Positions 46,282 to 56,730 of a DNA stretch of 64,000 nucleotides are shown piece by piece. How positions within the stretch are numbered: the stretch's first letter is position 1; each line of letters starts with the position of its first letter. The translations under genes were made by a program, and so were the position numbers. This stretch comes from Geosiphon pyriformis (Eukaryota > Glomeromycota > Glomeromycetes > Archaeosporales > Geosiphonaceae): assembly GCA_016748015.1 (NCBI GenBank), contig JAAOMT010000354.1, positions 50,187 through 114,186 on the forward strand, written 5' to 3'. Below the pieces are notes generated by a model, which worked only from the letters and a program-made list of their open reading frames with translations, ran no database searches and was not told where the DNA came from.

Positions 46282-47270
46282 TGTTACAGGTAATTATTTG
46301 GGATCTTAAAACAAATAATAAATCTATAACTTAGTGTTTAATTGATTTAATAATGTTAGTTATCTGAAGGTTTTTGTATTTGAAGGTTTTGGTATCTGAA
46401 GGTTTGGCTGAATTCTTTATATAATGGACAGAGATTTACTATGGTTGGTTTATGTTGATTTTTAAAGTTATTTTCCCAATTTCTGTCTTCAGCATAGTGG
46501 CCAGTTTAATCTGGCAGTTATGTCCTTCTGGTAAGCTATTTATTAATATATATATAATTTTACCCTTATTTCTGGGTTTTTTATCAGGCTATCTATGACA
46601 TTAATAACTCAGCACTTTAATTTTTTAATCAATTAGTACACAACAACAAAAGAAAAATAAAAAAAAATAAAAAAAAAATAAATAAATAAATAAAGAAGTT
46701 AAGCCAAGACAATAAATATTAGTATTTCATCAATAGCCGTAATCAAGAGCTATTGTTTTAGTGTGGTTAAGTATTGAATTTTATCAACATGAAGTGTTGA
46801 TAAATAGAAGAGTGAGTAGATTCTTAAAAAATAACAATAATATGGATTTGAAGAATTAAAGAGATATTTTATTAATATAATTTCATTTTGGTTGATAGCA
46901 ACTATCTTTAAAAAAAGAAGTATTTAATAATTATGACCTGTGAGTCTAATTGACTCTAAGAGTCCTACTAATTCTGAGTCATCTTGACTAATTTTCTAGC
47001 TTCTAATACTACTGCTATATATACATAAATTTTATTATATGAAATTTCTTGAATTTTTCAATTCTCTAGCCAGAAATTCTAAAATTCCTAGAATTCTGCA
47101 ATTCCTTTGAAAGGAATTCTGGAATTCTGCAATTCCTCGTACAAGAATCCTAAAATTTCTGGAATCCTGCAATTTCTCTAAAAGGAATCCTGAAATTTTA
47201 CTTTTACTATATTTATTTTGATTGGCTAATTTATGTACTAATATTTAATTTCTATATTCTATGAGTAACA
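46282..47270 (-). repeat. Gypsy-4 3' LTR
   Basis: 989 bp, TGTTACAGG...GAGTAACA as read on plus. It contains the hairpin in a co-varied form (arms TTTATCAACA 46780-46789 and TGTTGATAAA 46795-46804), the TATA region around CTATATATACAT and a GGAATTC-type array (47080-47200). Confidence 0.87.
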
Positions 47271-47540
47271 TTATTTCCTCCTTTAATATTAAGCTCTTGT
47301 GAAATTTTCTAAATCTTTCTTTTGTATCAATATTGTTGCTGTAATTTCTATTGCTATTTTTTTTAAAATCTAATTTTATACATGACTGGGGTTTTTAACT
47401 ATAGTGGTCTGTCCAGAATATTAATTTCAAATTTCACATCTGTATTATGTGCATATTTAGATATAATGCTCTCATTATTATCACTGAATTAAGTTAATTC
47501 CTACTCCATTATAAGATCTAGAAGTGTAATATATCATTTA

Positions 47541-47760
47541 GTGTTTAAAATAGAGTTTGAATTGTTGTTGGTAGAGTTTGAATTATCATTGTTATTAGTG
47601 GAGTTTGAATTGTTGTTGTTATTAGCAGAATTTGAATTGTTGTTGTCATCAGCAGAGTTTGAATTGTTGCTGTTATTAGTGAAATTTGAATTATTGCTGT
47701 TATCAGTGGAGTTTGAATCAGGATTAAGTTCCGATTCTGATTACTATTTGTTCTCACTGA
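47541..47760 (-). repeat. About 30-bp coding tandem repeat, Asn/Ser-rich
   Basis: Seven or so imperfect units of GAGTTTGAATT plus a GTTGTTATTA-type segment. On the minus strand they encode alternating N-S-N-S and poly-Asn. It corresponds to the Asn-rich linker before the dUTPase in Gypsy-2 (about 39055-39165), expanded here. It is low-complexity, so not scored as a separate gene. Confidence 0.7.
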
Positions 47761-47929
47761 TTGGCTCTTTTTTGAATATATGACACATAGAAGTGGATTG
47801 TGACTATGTTCCAATATTTTGACTCAAGGCCATCAGGTGAGTTTTGCTGATTTATTGGTACTATAGAAATTAGGTTTTATTGGGCTATCAGAAGTAAGTT
47901 TTTTTGTATAATAGCAGGATTTAGAATTT

Positions 47930-48475
47930 ATCAAATTTTGAATGTTTAGATTTTTGAATAATTCCTGAAGTTTGAATTGCTAGAGATTTAACAAGTTTTA
48001 TTAACAGTAAGTTTTTTTGTGTAATAGTAGAATTGGAATTATTAGGTTTTGAATGTTTGGGTTTTTGAATGATCAGGTCTTGAATAATTGGAGTTTTAAC
48101 AAGTTTTAATGAATTTATCAAAGTTAAGTTTTGAATGTTCAGGGTTTTAATAATTGGGTTTTGAATAAACAGAATTTTTAATTTACAAGTTTTAATGAGT
48201 TTATCAATGGTAATTTTTAAATGTTTGGGGTTTTTAACAATTGAGTCTTGAATAATTGGAGTTTTAATTTTAACAAGTTTTTAACAAATTTATTAAAGAT
48301 AAGTTTTGAATGTTTGGAATTTTAATGATCAGATTTTGAATAATCAGAGTTTGAATTTAACAAGTTTTAATAAATTTATCAATGGTAATTTTCGAATGTT
48401 CAGAGTTTTAATGATTGGGTCTTAAATAATTGGAGTTTGAATTTAACAATTTTTTTATTAAAGGTAAGGTAAAAT
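47930..48475 (-). repeat. About 88-bp tandem repeat in Gypsy-4 gag leader
   Basis: About six units, each containing GAATGTT, TTTTAATGATTGGG, TTGAATAATTGGAGTTT and TAACAAGTTTTAATAAATTT. On the minus strand parts are open and read KTPIIQDLIIQKPKHSKPN. The array directly follows the primer site in element orientation. I do not see it in Gypsy-1 or Gypsy-2. Confidence 0.7.
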
Positions 48476-48573
48476 AAGGATTTCACGAATTCTAAGTAAT
48501 TTTTCCTTGTTTTCCCTTGGTTTGTCACTTTTCTGTATGGTTGTTATTGGTACTGGTTCTTTGTTAGATTATA

Positions 48574-48590
48574 CTTCACAAGAAGCACCA
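48574..48590 (-). promoter_or_regulatory. Gypsy-4 primer-binding site, intact TGG
   Basis: On the minus strand TGGTGCTTCTTGTGAAG begins two bases after the LTR end. It is the best preserved of the three primer sites here and would pair with a tRNA ending in ...AAGCACCA. The tRNA is not identified. Confidence 0.65.
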
Positions 48591-48592
48591 AA

Positions 48593-49547
48593 TATTACAA
48601 ATAATTATTTGAAGTTTCAAAGCAAATAACAAATCCATAACTTGGTACTTAATAGCTTGAAATGATTGATAATATCTGAAGATCTTTGAAATCTGAAGAT
48701 TTGGGTTGGATTCTTTGTATAATAAACAGAAATTCACTATGATTGGTTTTGGTTGATTTCTCAAGTCATTTTTCCAATTTCTGTCTTCAATGTGATGGCT
48801 GGTTTAATTTAGCAATTGTGCCCTTCTGGTAAGCTATCTATTAATATATAATTTTATCCTTATTTCTGGGTCTTTTATTAGGCTATCCATAATATTAATA
48901 ACTTAGCACTTTAATTCTTTAATCAATTAGTACACAACAACAAAAAAAAAATAAAAAAATAAAAAAGTTAAGCCAAGACTATAAATGTTAGTATCCTGTC
49001 AATAGTCATGATCAAGAACTATTGTTTCAGTGTAGTTAAATGTTAAATTTTATCAACATGAAGTGTTAATAAATGGAAAAGTAAGTAGATTCTTAAAAAA
49101 TAACAATAACATGAATTTAAAAAATTAAAAGGATATTTTATTAATATAATTTTATTTTGGTTAATAGCAACTATCTTTAAAGGGAGAAGTATTTAATAAT
49201 TATAATCTGCGAATCTAATTAACTCTAAAAATTCTACTGATTCTAAGTCTTCTTAACTAATTTTTTAGCTTCTAATACTACTGCTATATATATATAAATT
49301 TTATTGTATGAGAATCCTTGAATTCTTCAATTCTCTAGCCAAAAATTCTGGAATTTCTGGAATCTTGCAATTCTTTTGAGAGGAATTCTGAAATTCTGAA
49401 ATTCTGTAATTCTTCATACAAGAATCTTAAAATTCTTGGAATTTTGTAATTTCTCTGAAAAGAATCCTGAAATTTTATTTTTACTATGTTTATTCTAATT
49501 GACTAATTTATATACTAATATTTAATTCTTATATTCTATAAGTAATA
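48593..49547 (-). repeat. Gypsy-4 5' LTR
   Basis: 955 bp, aligned end to end with 46282-47270. Outer ends read TATTAC (for TGTTAC) and GTAATA (for GTAACA), both transitions. Hairpin arms 49049-49058 and 49064-49073 have one mismatch. Confidence 0.87.
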
Positions 49548-49630
49548 ATACCTAGTTTAAATTATTTGTATGATGTATTATACTAGGCAGTATTTATATT
49601 TTGTTCATTAAACATTAATAATAAAAAAAT

Positions 49631-51125
49631 ATCACAAATAAAATGTTATAATAAAAAAAAAACTTATATTAAAAACCAATTTGCTATAAAATTTTCTTAG
49701 CAAGATATTACATAATTTTTTTTTGTATAATTTAAAAACTTTTAAGCAAATTTAAAGTAAAGAAAAATTTTAATAATTGTATTTTTTAATATTATAGACA
49801 TTTTTGGGTGTTTTTTTGATTATTTTTTAAAATAGTTTAAAATTGTATTTGATAATAGACTCTTAAATAAAAAAAATTGTATTATAAATTGAAAATATTT
49901 CATAAATAAAAAAGATTGTATTATAAATTGAAAGATATTTTATAAATAAAAAAGATTAAATCCAAAAAAACTTATGCTTTCTTGGTTTAGTTTAGCATTA
50001 AAGTTTTTGTGCAAAAATAATTATTTAGTAATTAATTTTAATTGTATTAAAAATTTGCAAAGCTTAAGTATTTTAAATTCTAAAAAGTTTTTTAATATAT
50101 ATTAACAACTGTATAAAATTTGTTTAAATACAATTGTAATATTTATTAATAGATCTTTGAAGAATTTGAATTTTGCTTAGATTGTTTATAAAACTGCTGC
50201 TTATTTTCTGGTCATAAATATAAGTATTAGTATTAAAATATACAGACTTTTGTTTTCTATAATGGCTAAACTACAAATTATTATTTTGTTTTTAGAGTAT
50301 ATTTTAGTTTTTTATATAATAGTTGTTTACTTAGATAGCTAGACAATTAATAATACATGTGTTTTAAAATATTATGTTATTATATTGAACTTTTAAAAAA
50401 TTTATTAAGTAGAAAAAAACATATTGCTAATTTAATAAGCAACAAAATATTTTTAGTTTAATAATTAAAAGTTAAGAATTATTTTAAAATTTTAAACATA
50501 ATAAAATTAACTTATTGGTAGATAAAATCACTTAATATCTTTTTTTTTGTTATATAAAATATGCAAATATTTTATTATAGCTAAAAATATAACTGTTTTT
50601 AGCAATGTTTATTATTTTGTTTATAATTTATACAAATTAATTTTTTGTGCTTAATAGAAAACTGGCTTTGATTAGAATGTAATTTTTGGTTTACTAATTC
50701 AAGATGTAAATTGGTTTTTAACTGCATAAATATATTACTCTAATTTACATATATTTTTTAGATTTACTTATAATAAATTGGCCAATTTTTATACTTATTT
50801 AATAAAAGCTATATACAAAAGATTGCTAATTATAATTAGAAAGAAATTATATAACAAAATATATTCAAATATTTTGTATTTGCTATACAATAAAATAAAA
50901 TTACCAAATTATGTGTTTACTTGTTTTAAAAATACTAGTGTTTATAAAAAGATATTTTTTGATTTTTAAATTTTAAACGTTATTATTAAGTGTTTACACT
51001 CTTTTTTACTTTACTATTTTATAAATTTTTCTTTGTATTTATTTAATATAGATTTATATACAATAGTTTACAAGAGTTTTGTATTAAAAAAATAAGTTTT
51101 GAAAGCTATTTTAATATTTGAAAAT
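49631..51125 (+). pseudogene. LINE-E middle segment: RT tail, RNase H and zinc region
   Basis: Very degraded. It begins with the equivalent of NKWNALIHK and FFLYNLKTFKQI (49720-49750). Later LANFYTYLIKAIYKRLLI and IRKKLYNKIYSNILYLLYNK (50778-50905) match the C-terminal zinc region of LINE-D. KAILIFEN at 51102-51125 is where LINE-D cuts in. Confidence 0.65.
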
Positions 51126-51177
51126 AAAAAAAAATAAAAAAAAACTTCTTTCTTTCTTTTGTCCCAAATTTCCAAAA

Positions 51178-52990
51178 ATGAGTCAAAAAGTTTTTTAAAA
51201 GAAGTTTTTTACCATTCAGTATAATAAATCAAAACTGTTTATTTTTAACTATAAGACTATTATTAACTGTAATATTGCTGTTATTAAGAAAACTACTAAA
51301 GATTCCAGCTCTAATTTTGGTTTTAAACCTGTTTTTCTAAATAAAAAAGAGAAGAGGTAGTGCTTTAAAAAATGGTTTTGGTGGCAAAAAAATTGTTTCT
51401 AAGGTCTAAAGTAGTCATTTGTAAGGTTTAAAGACTGGTAATACTATCAAGTTTAATAGTATAAACACGAAAGAGGAATGTGTGATAAAGGAAACCAGTT
51501 TTGATTATGATATAGATGGCACTTTTGCTAAAAGAGATTTTGATCAGAGACTTAAGAATTCATGAGTAAAAACCAAGAAAGCATTGGGCAAGTTGTTGAG
51601 AAAAATTAATTTCTTAAGTGATGATAATAATAATGATATTCTTTTAGATGCTTTGTAGATTTTCTTATCTTTCTTAAAAAAAAAAATTTAGTCACTGTTC
51701 TTGTTAGAAAATCATTTGCTTTGGATATTGGCTTAAACAAAGTAATTGGGAAATTCTTTCAAGAAAAATGTATGGTAGTTAAGAAATTATTTTCAAGAAT
51801 CAATGGTCTTAGAGGGGCTTTTATTCCTTTAAAATTTGCTAGAATTATCAGAGCAATATTTACTTCTGAAATGGGTTTAATAAAAGCCACCAAAAAGACT
51901 ACAGATGTAAAAATTATGGTAAACACTAATCTCAAAAAATTTGCTAGACATTTAAATCAGACTGTAGTGCCAAAAAAAATTCCAATTGGTACTTTAGTTA
52001 AAGCTGTATATGCTGTGCTATCCAAGTTTGGAGTTATTAAGTCAATTAAAATACAGTTAGTGGGGCTGTAACAAAAAGCTGTGGTAGAGTTTACTCAATC
52101 AGATTAGGCTGATTTGGTTGTAGCTAAATGATTTATTCTAATTAAAAAAAATGCAGTACATATTGCTAAGTCTAATAAGAACAAAGAATCTTGGAATATT
52201 AGGAACAGTTATAAAATACTGCTATATATCTTGCCAATGGGCACAAATGCACATAATATCTGAGATTTCATTGGTTTAGTTGAGAGCAAAATGTGTGTTA
52301 TTAATTATTATCTGGTTATATATGTTTAATTTAGATGTGCTGTAGTGTGTTTTAATTCTGCTGAATTACTTAATACCATTATAGATATTATTTCAGTTCT
52401 GAAAAGTGCCAATTTGTGTTGGTTTCAACTAGGTCTTTCTAAATGTGCTAAGTGTGAGAATTCAAGCCATACATCTTTGGACTGTACTTTTGATGGAAAA
52501 AAACTTCCTGGTAGTTCATCTTGTAAGATGTTTTCTAAAGAAGATAAAAGCAAGTTGGCATCTATTTATGTCAAATGTTCAGCACTGATTGTTCATTCTG
52601 TTTTTTTTGGTAGTGCATCTTGGGCAAAAATTGTTGGTGGGTCTTTTTTCTTCCCTTTTCATGCATGTAATGTTTTAGCCAATACTGATTTCTTTTTGAA
52701 GATAAAATCTTTCCTGCCAATTGTGAATAAATTAGAGTTATATTTGGTCAGTATTGAATACAGTCTTGCTAGTCTTATGGAACAAATTGGTAAGTTGGCT
52801 AAGAGGTTAGAGTTACTTATGCCAGCAGTTTTTCAGCTTAGTCCTAAATGTCAATTGTCAGTAATCTCTCCCATCATGAAATCAAGTAGGTAATATGGTA
52901 ATAAGAAAAAATTTGAATAAGACCACTGGTAATAGGACTGCTATGTTCTTAGATCCATCTTTTTTTTTACTATTGTCAAGCTGAAAACCA
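51178..52990 (+). pseudogene. LINE-D ORF1 with CCHC-like knuckle
   Basis: Starts MSQKVF at 51178 and is broken by stops in its acidic N-terminal half. From 51721 it is open for 116 codons: KLFSRINGLRGAFIPLKFAR, KATKKTTDVKIMVNTNLKK and the RRM-like SKFGVIKSIKIQLVGL. After several stops it reads CAKCENSSHTSLDC, a zinc knuckle (about 52444-52485), then SASWAKIVGGSFFFPF and LASLMEQIGKLAKRLELLMP, a likely coiled coil. The latter 182-codon frame (52345-52893) is intact. Confidence 0.78.
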
Positions 52991-53099
52991 TGTTGGAAGG
53001 TTTCTCAGCTTCAGTATTTAGTTTATCAGCTCAGTTTGATGGTTTGGTTCTTGTAAATAGTGTGTTTCTTCAACCTTTTTCTTAATAACCAGTCTGGTT

Positions 53100-53800
53100 T
53101 AAAAAATTGCCACATGCAATGTCAGAGGAATAAACAATCCTGCCAAGCAAGAAGATATTATTTGGTAATATAAGGATATGAACAATTTGGTCTTTATAGT
53201 CGCCAAGACAAAGTTAAAAAGAAGAATTCATCTGTGGATTAAAGACAAATTTGATAGTATTAGGGTGTTTATTTCTGGTATTGATTCTGATCACTTGAGT
53301 TCTGGTGTCATAATCATTATAAATGTTGTCTTAACAAAACATGTGTATAAAGTTTCTAAGATTTCTGATTGGCTCTTCTCTGTCAAGTTACTTTTCAAAA
53401 ATAGACTTTTTGTTTCAATTTTGAAACTCTATACTAGTGCTTCTCTGTTTGTTTGGTTTTTTCAAACCAATGATATCAATTCTCTAATAGCTAGAGCTGT
53501 TAATGAATCTTTTTTTGTCATCTTGGGAGGCAATTTTAATGAAGATAGTTTTCATAAGTATGTCAATTTCAAAAAGTGCTTTGACTTGGATTTAGTCAAT
53601 TTGTTGGATAAAAGCTTATTTGCTAAAACATTGACTTAAAATAATTTTCAAAATATCTCAAAAACGATTAATTACATGTTCATTTCAGTGAATCTGGTTA
53701 ATGCAGTGGTAAATTGTGCTGTTGTAAATATTGAAAACTATTTTGACACTAATCATCAGGCTGTTTTTATCTCTGTGGATTTGGGTAGTTTGTTAAATAT
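53100..53800 (+). pseudogene. LINE-D APE-type endonuclease
   Basis: Open from 53178 to 53639: IVAKTKLKRRIHLWIKDKF, FISGIDSDHLSSGVIIIINV, GGNFNEDSFHKYVNFKKCFD. Beyond the stop, NYFDTNHQAVFISVDLG carries the C-terminal His motif. The Glu of T-E-T-K is Lys-Thr altered (AKTK) and the metal-binding Asp of G-D-F-N is Asn, so activity is unlikely. Confidence 0.75.
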
Positions 53801-54267
53801 ACATTTAAATTTTCTGCACAAACATGCTAATAAAAATTGTTAAAAGTTTGACATAAAAAATGCTGATAAGGCAAAATAGACTAATTTTAAGGATGTTATA
53901 ATAGTTAATGTGGTCTTGTTTTTTAATAAGTTTGTTTCTTCTCAGAAATTTTTGGATCTGGATACTATATGAAAAGTTGTTCACAAGATGATGATTTTTT
54001 TGGCTGGAGAGACATTTAAGAAAAAATAGTTCAAGAGTTTTAATAGTCTTTACCAAAAAATTCTCTAAATTTTACAGATTAGAAGTTTTGATTTCGAGAA
54101 TTATTAAGGCTTTTTATGAAAAAAATAATCATAGGTTTATATCTTTGATAAGCAGCTGGATGGTTTTAAACTTTGATAAGGCTTTATTTATTTAGATTCT
54201 ATTGAATTCTAGTACAAGTTTCAATCATGTAAGATCTGCTCTCTTTGGTATAAGAAAGTTTTACTAT

Positions 54268-55114
54268 TGTTATTTATAAAAAAAAACAGATATAGAAAAA
54301 TAATAGACCAATAAAGAAGTAGTAGTTAACATGTGAACATATTGCTCAGCAATATAGAGCAATATCAGAAATTATGGTACATTGCTCAACAATGTAGAGC
54401 AATGTTAGAAAATTAGGGCATATTATTCAACAATATAAGCATTGCTCAAGAAATCATAGCACATTGCTTGAGAATGTGAGCAATCTTATAAAACATCAAT
54501 TATGTATATATAGTGGTAACATTAAAAGAAGAAAAGACAGACCTCTTAGTTTAGATTTGATCTAAGCAATTCTCCACATTACAAATATCAAATAAATAAT
54601 TATTTACTATCTTAATCCATTCCTGCTATCAACACTATGTTAATAGTAATTGATACTTAATCTTACTAGAACAATAGCTCTTAATCACAGCTATTGATGG
54701 GATACTAACTTGCAAATTGCCTTGGCTTATTTCTTTATTTTTTTTTATTTTCTTTGTTATTTCTTTTGTTTACTAATTGATTAAAAGATTGAAAGTGCTG
54801 AGTTATTGATGTCATAGATAGTCTGGTAAAAAACTCTAAAGAAGAGTATAAGAATTAAGAATTTAAGAATAGCTTACCAAAAAGACATCTCTGCCAGATT
54901 ACTAGTCACCATGCTGAGAAAAAAATTCAATGGAATTGTGATTCTGAAAGACTACTGAGAAAACAACTATTAACTCTCTGTTCATTATACAAAGAACTCC
55001 ACAACAAAACTTTCAAATTCACAAAACCTTCAAATACTAACACTAACACATCAATTGAGCACCAAGTCACAAATTTGTTATTTGATTTGAGACCCCAAAT
55101 AATCACTTATAACA
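54268..55114 (+). mobile_element. Solo LTR in LINE-D
   Basis: 847 bp, TGTTATTTATA...TATAACA. Flanks CTAT (54264-54267) and TCAT (55115-55118), and the joined LINE codons give FYY-AFKLAEFLKAKK, parallel to SYYISKLAEFKKAKK of LINE-A. The U3 array uses ATTGCTCAGCAAT words (54330-54485). TATA box TATGTATATATAG is at about 54503-54515. Hairpin arms are 54625-54633 and 54637-54645. Confidence 0.88.
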
Positions 55115-56730
55115 TCATGCTTTTAAGCTTGCTGAATTTTTGAAAGCTAAGAAGTTAGATATTAGATCTGCTATTGATAAGCAGATAGAAAGTTTTGCTT
55201 CTAATAAAGATCACACTATTAAGAATGTATTAGAGCATTCTTTCCATAAAGTAAAACTAGACCATTTGGTTATTGATAATGAATTAATTCTGAAATCTGA
55301 TCTGGTTAAGGCCAAGATAAATGTAATTATAGAGGGATAGACTAGGAAACATGAAATAGTTTTTGATATTTCTGACAATTAGTCTTGTTAATATTAGCCA
55401 TTAAAATATGTGTTTTATGATGTTTTCTTAGATATGATGTGCTTAGTTGGCTTTGATGAATTGTTCTGTGTAATTTTCAACTTGTCTGATAACAAAGCCA
55501 TTGGTTTTTTTGGTGTTTTAAATGAGCTTTGGAAGCATTGCAACAAATTGGTTTTGGATATGGTTTTAATGCTTTTGAACAATTGTTTGTTTCATAAATT
55601 AATGCCCAGTTCTTGAATAAAGGCTTAGATTTTAATAATTCCCAAACCATATAAATAGAAGGGTATTCTCATAAATATTTGTTCTATTGCTTTAATTAAA
55701 ACAGCTTGTAAAATTCTCTCTGATAAAATTTTGTTAGCATGCAGCATCTTTGATGTTTTTCATGAAGACAATTTCTTAGTTCTGAAAGGTATGATTACAC
55801 AATCTTCCATTTTTGCAGTTGGCTCTATGATAAAAGATGCTTTAAAAAAGAACCATAAATTCTGGCTGGTTTTGTAAGATATGTAAAAAGCTTATAATTC
55901 TGTTGATTGGAAGTATTTCAAGAAAAGCTTGATTAGGATTAAAATGTATAGCAAGTTCATTTGTTTTTTCAGTAGTATTTACAATAATTGCATTAACAGA
56001 GTTATGACAGATTTTGGTTTAATAGGTAGTTATCATGTATATTATGGTTTAAATCAGAGAAAAGTTTTCTTATCTTTTTTCTGGCACATATTTTATGATC
56101 TCCTTTTTTGTAAAGTCAAAAAACAGAAAAGCATGTGTGGATATAAGTTAAATTCTTACTTTATCTTAAAATATAGCCACACTGAATCTAGAGCTAGATT
56201 GTCTTCTTTTTTCACTGTTAAAGCTTTTGTCGATGACACAATTTGAATTAAAAACAGTTAAAGTGTTACTTAACATATTTTCAATGTTGCCAGTAAATTT
56301 TTTCAGATCAATGACATTTCTATCAATACTAACAAGACTGTGGCCATCGTTATTAATTGTAAAGTTGTTAATCCTTTTTTGTCTATTAGTGACTCACCTA
56401 TTTCTATTGTCAAAAAAAAAGAATCTCATTAATATCTAAGTATCTTTCTGTTAATTAAAGATCTCTTAAAGCCTAGCTTGGCCAGAGTGTATTCTAATGT
56501 TTGTCTTTTTACTAATTTTTTGCTAAAGAAGACCATTTCAGATAAGCAGTTTTTATATTTGGTGTTTGCCATTTTCTATCTTATTGTCAGCTACAGAACA
56601 CAATTTAGCTTTATTTCTATTGGAGTGTACAATAAGTGGAATGCTTTAATCCATAAAGACCTGAAATTAAAATCTGGTCTGTCTTTTAATTTCCTGAGCA
56701 ACACAATCTATTACTTTCTTTTTATGATTT
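55115..56730 (+). pseudogene. LINE-D reverse transcriptase
   Basis: The linker is LAEFLKAKKLDIRSAIDKQI and KDHTIKNVLEHSFHKVKLDH. The palm starts FDELFCVIFNLSDNKAIGF. Motif B-like sequence is FDLIGSYHVYYGLNQRKVFL. Motif C is intact: AFVDDT with Asp codons at 56232-56237, followed by TGA at 56244-56246 for Trp. The thumb is LLKPSLARVYSNVCLFTN and YRTQFSFISIGVYNKWNALI (56478-56732). Frame changes occur near 56240 and 56440. Confidence 0.85.

Larger units (their letters stand above)
46282..49547 (-). mobile_element. Gypsy-4, internally deleted LTR element in LINE-C 3' UTR
   Basis: Minus-strand LTRs at 48593-49547 (5') and 46282-47270 (3') enclose only about 1.3 kb. What remains is the primer site, a gag-leader tandem array and a fragment of the Asn/Ser-rich linker; capsid, protease, RT and integrase are gone. 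Flanks ACAT (46278-46281) and ATAC (49548-49551) are compatible with a mutated 4-bp duplication. LINE-C homology continues across. A non-autonomous, possibly mobilised derivative is one explanation; simple deletion is the other. Confidence 0.8.
28626..49630 (+). mobile_element. LINE-C, split by Gypsy-2 and Gypsy-4
   Basis: LINE-C occupies 28626-34515, 45422-46281 and 49552-49630, about 6.8 kb of its own sequence. It lies in LINE-E, flanked by GTCACAAAAAA (28615-28625) and ATCACAAATAA (49631-49641), a probable 11-bp target duplication with two differences. It has a 5' leader, ORF1, endonuclease, RT, RNase H, C-terminal zinc region and an A-rich end. Removing Gypsy-2 and Gypsy-4 restores contiguous homology to LINE-A and LINE-D. 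Confidence 0.82.

Noticed and set aside
47545-47814. An 89-codon Ile/Thr-rich ORF on the minus strand
   Set aside because: It is an out-of-frame reading of the Asn/Ser-coding tandem repeat.
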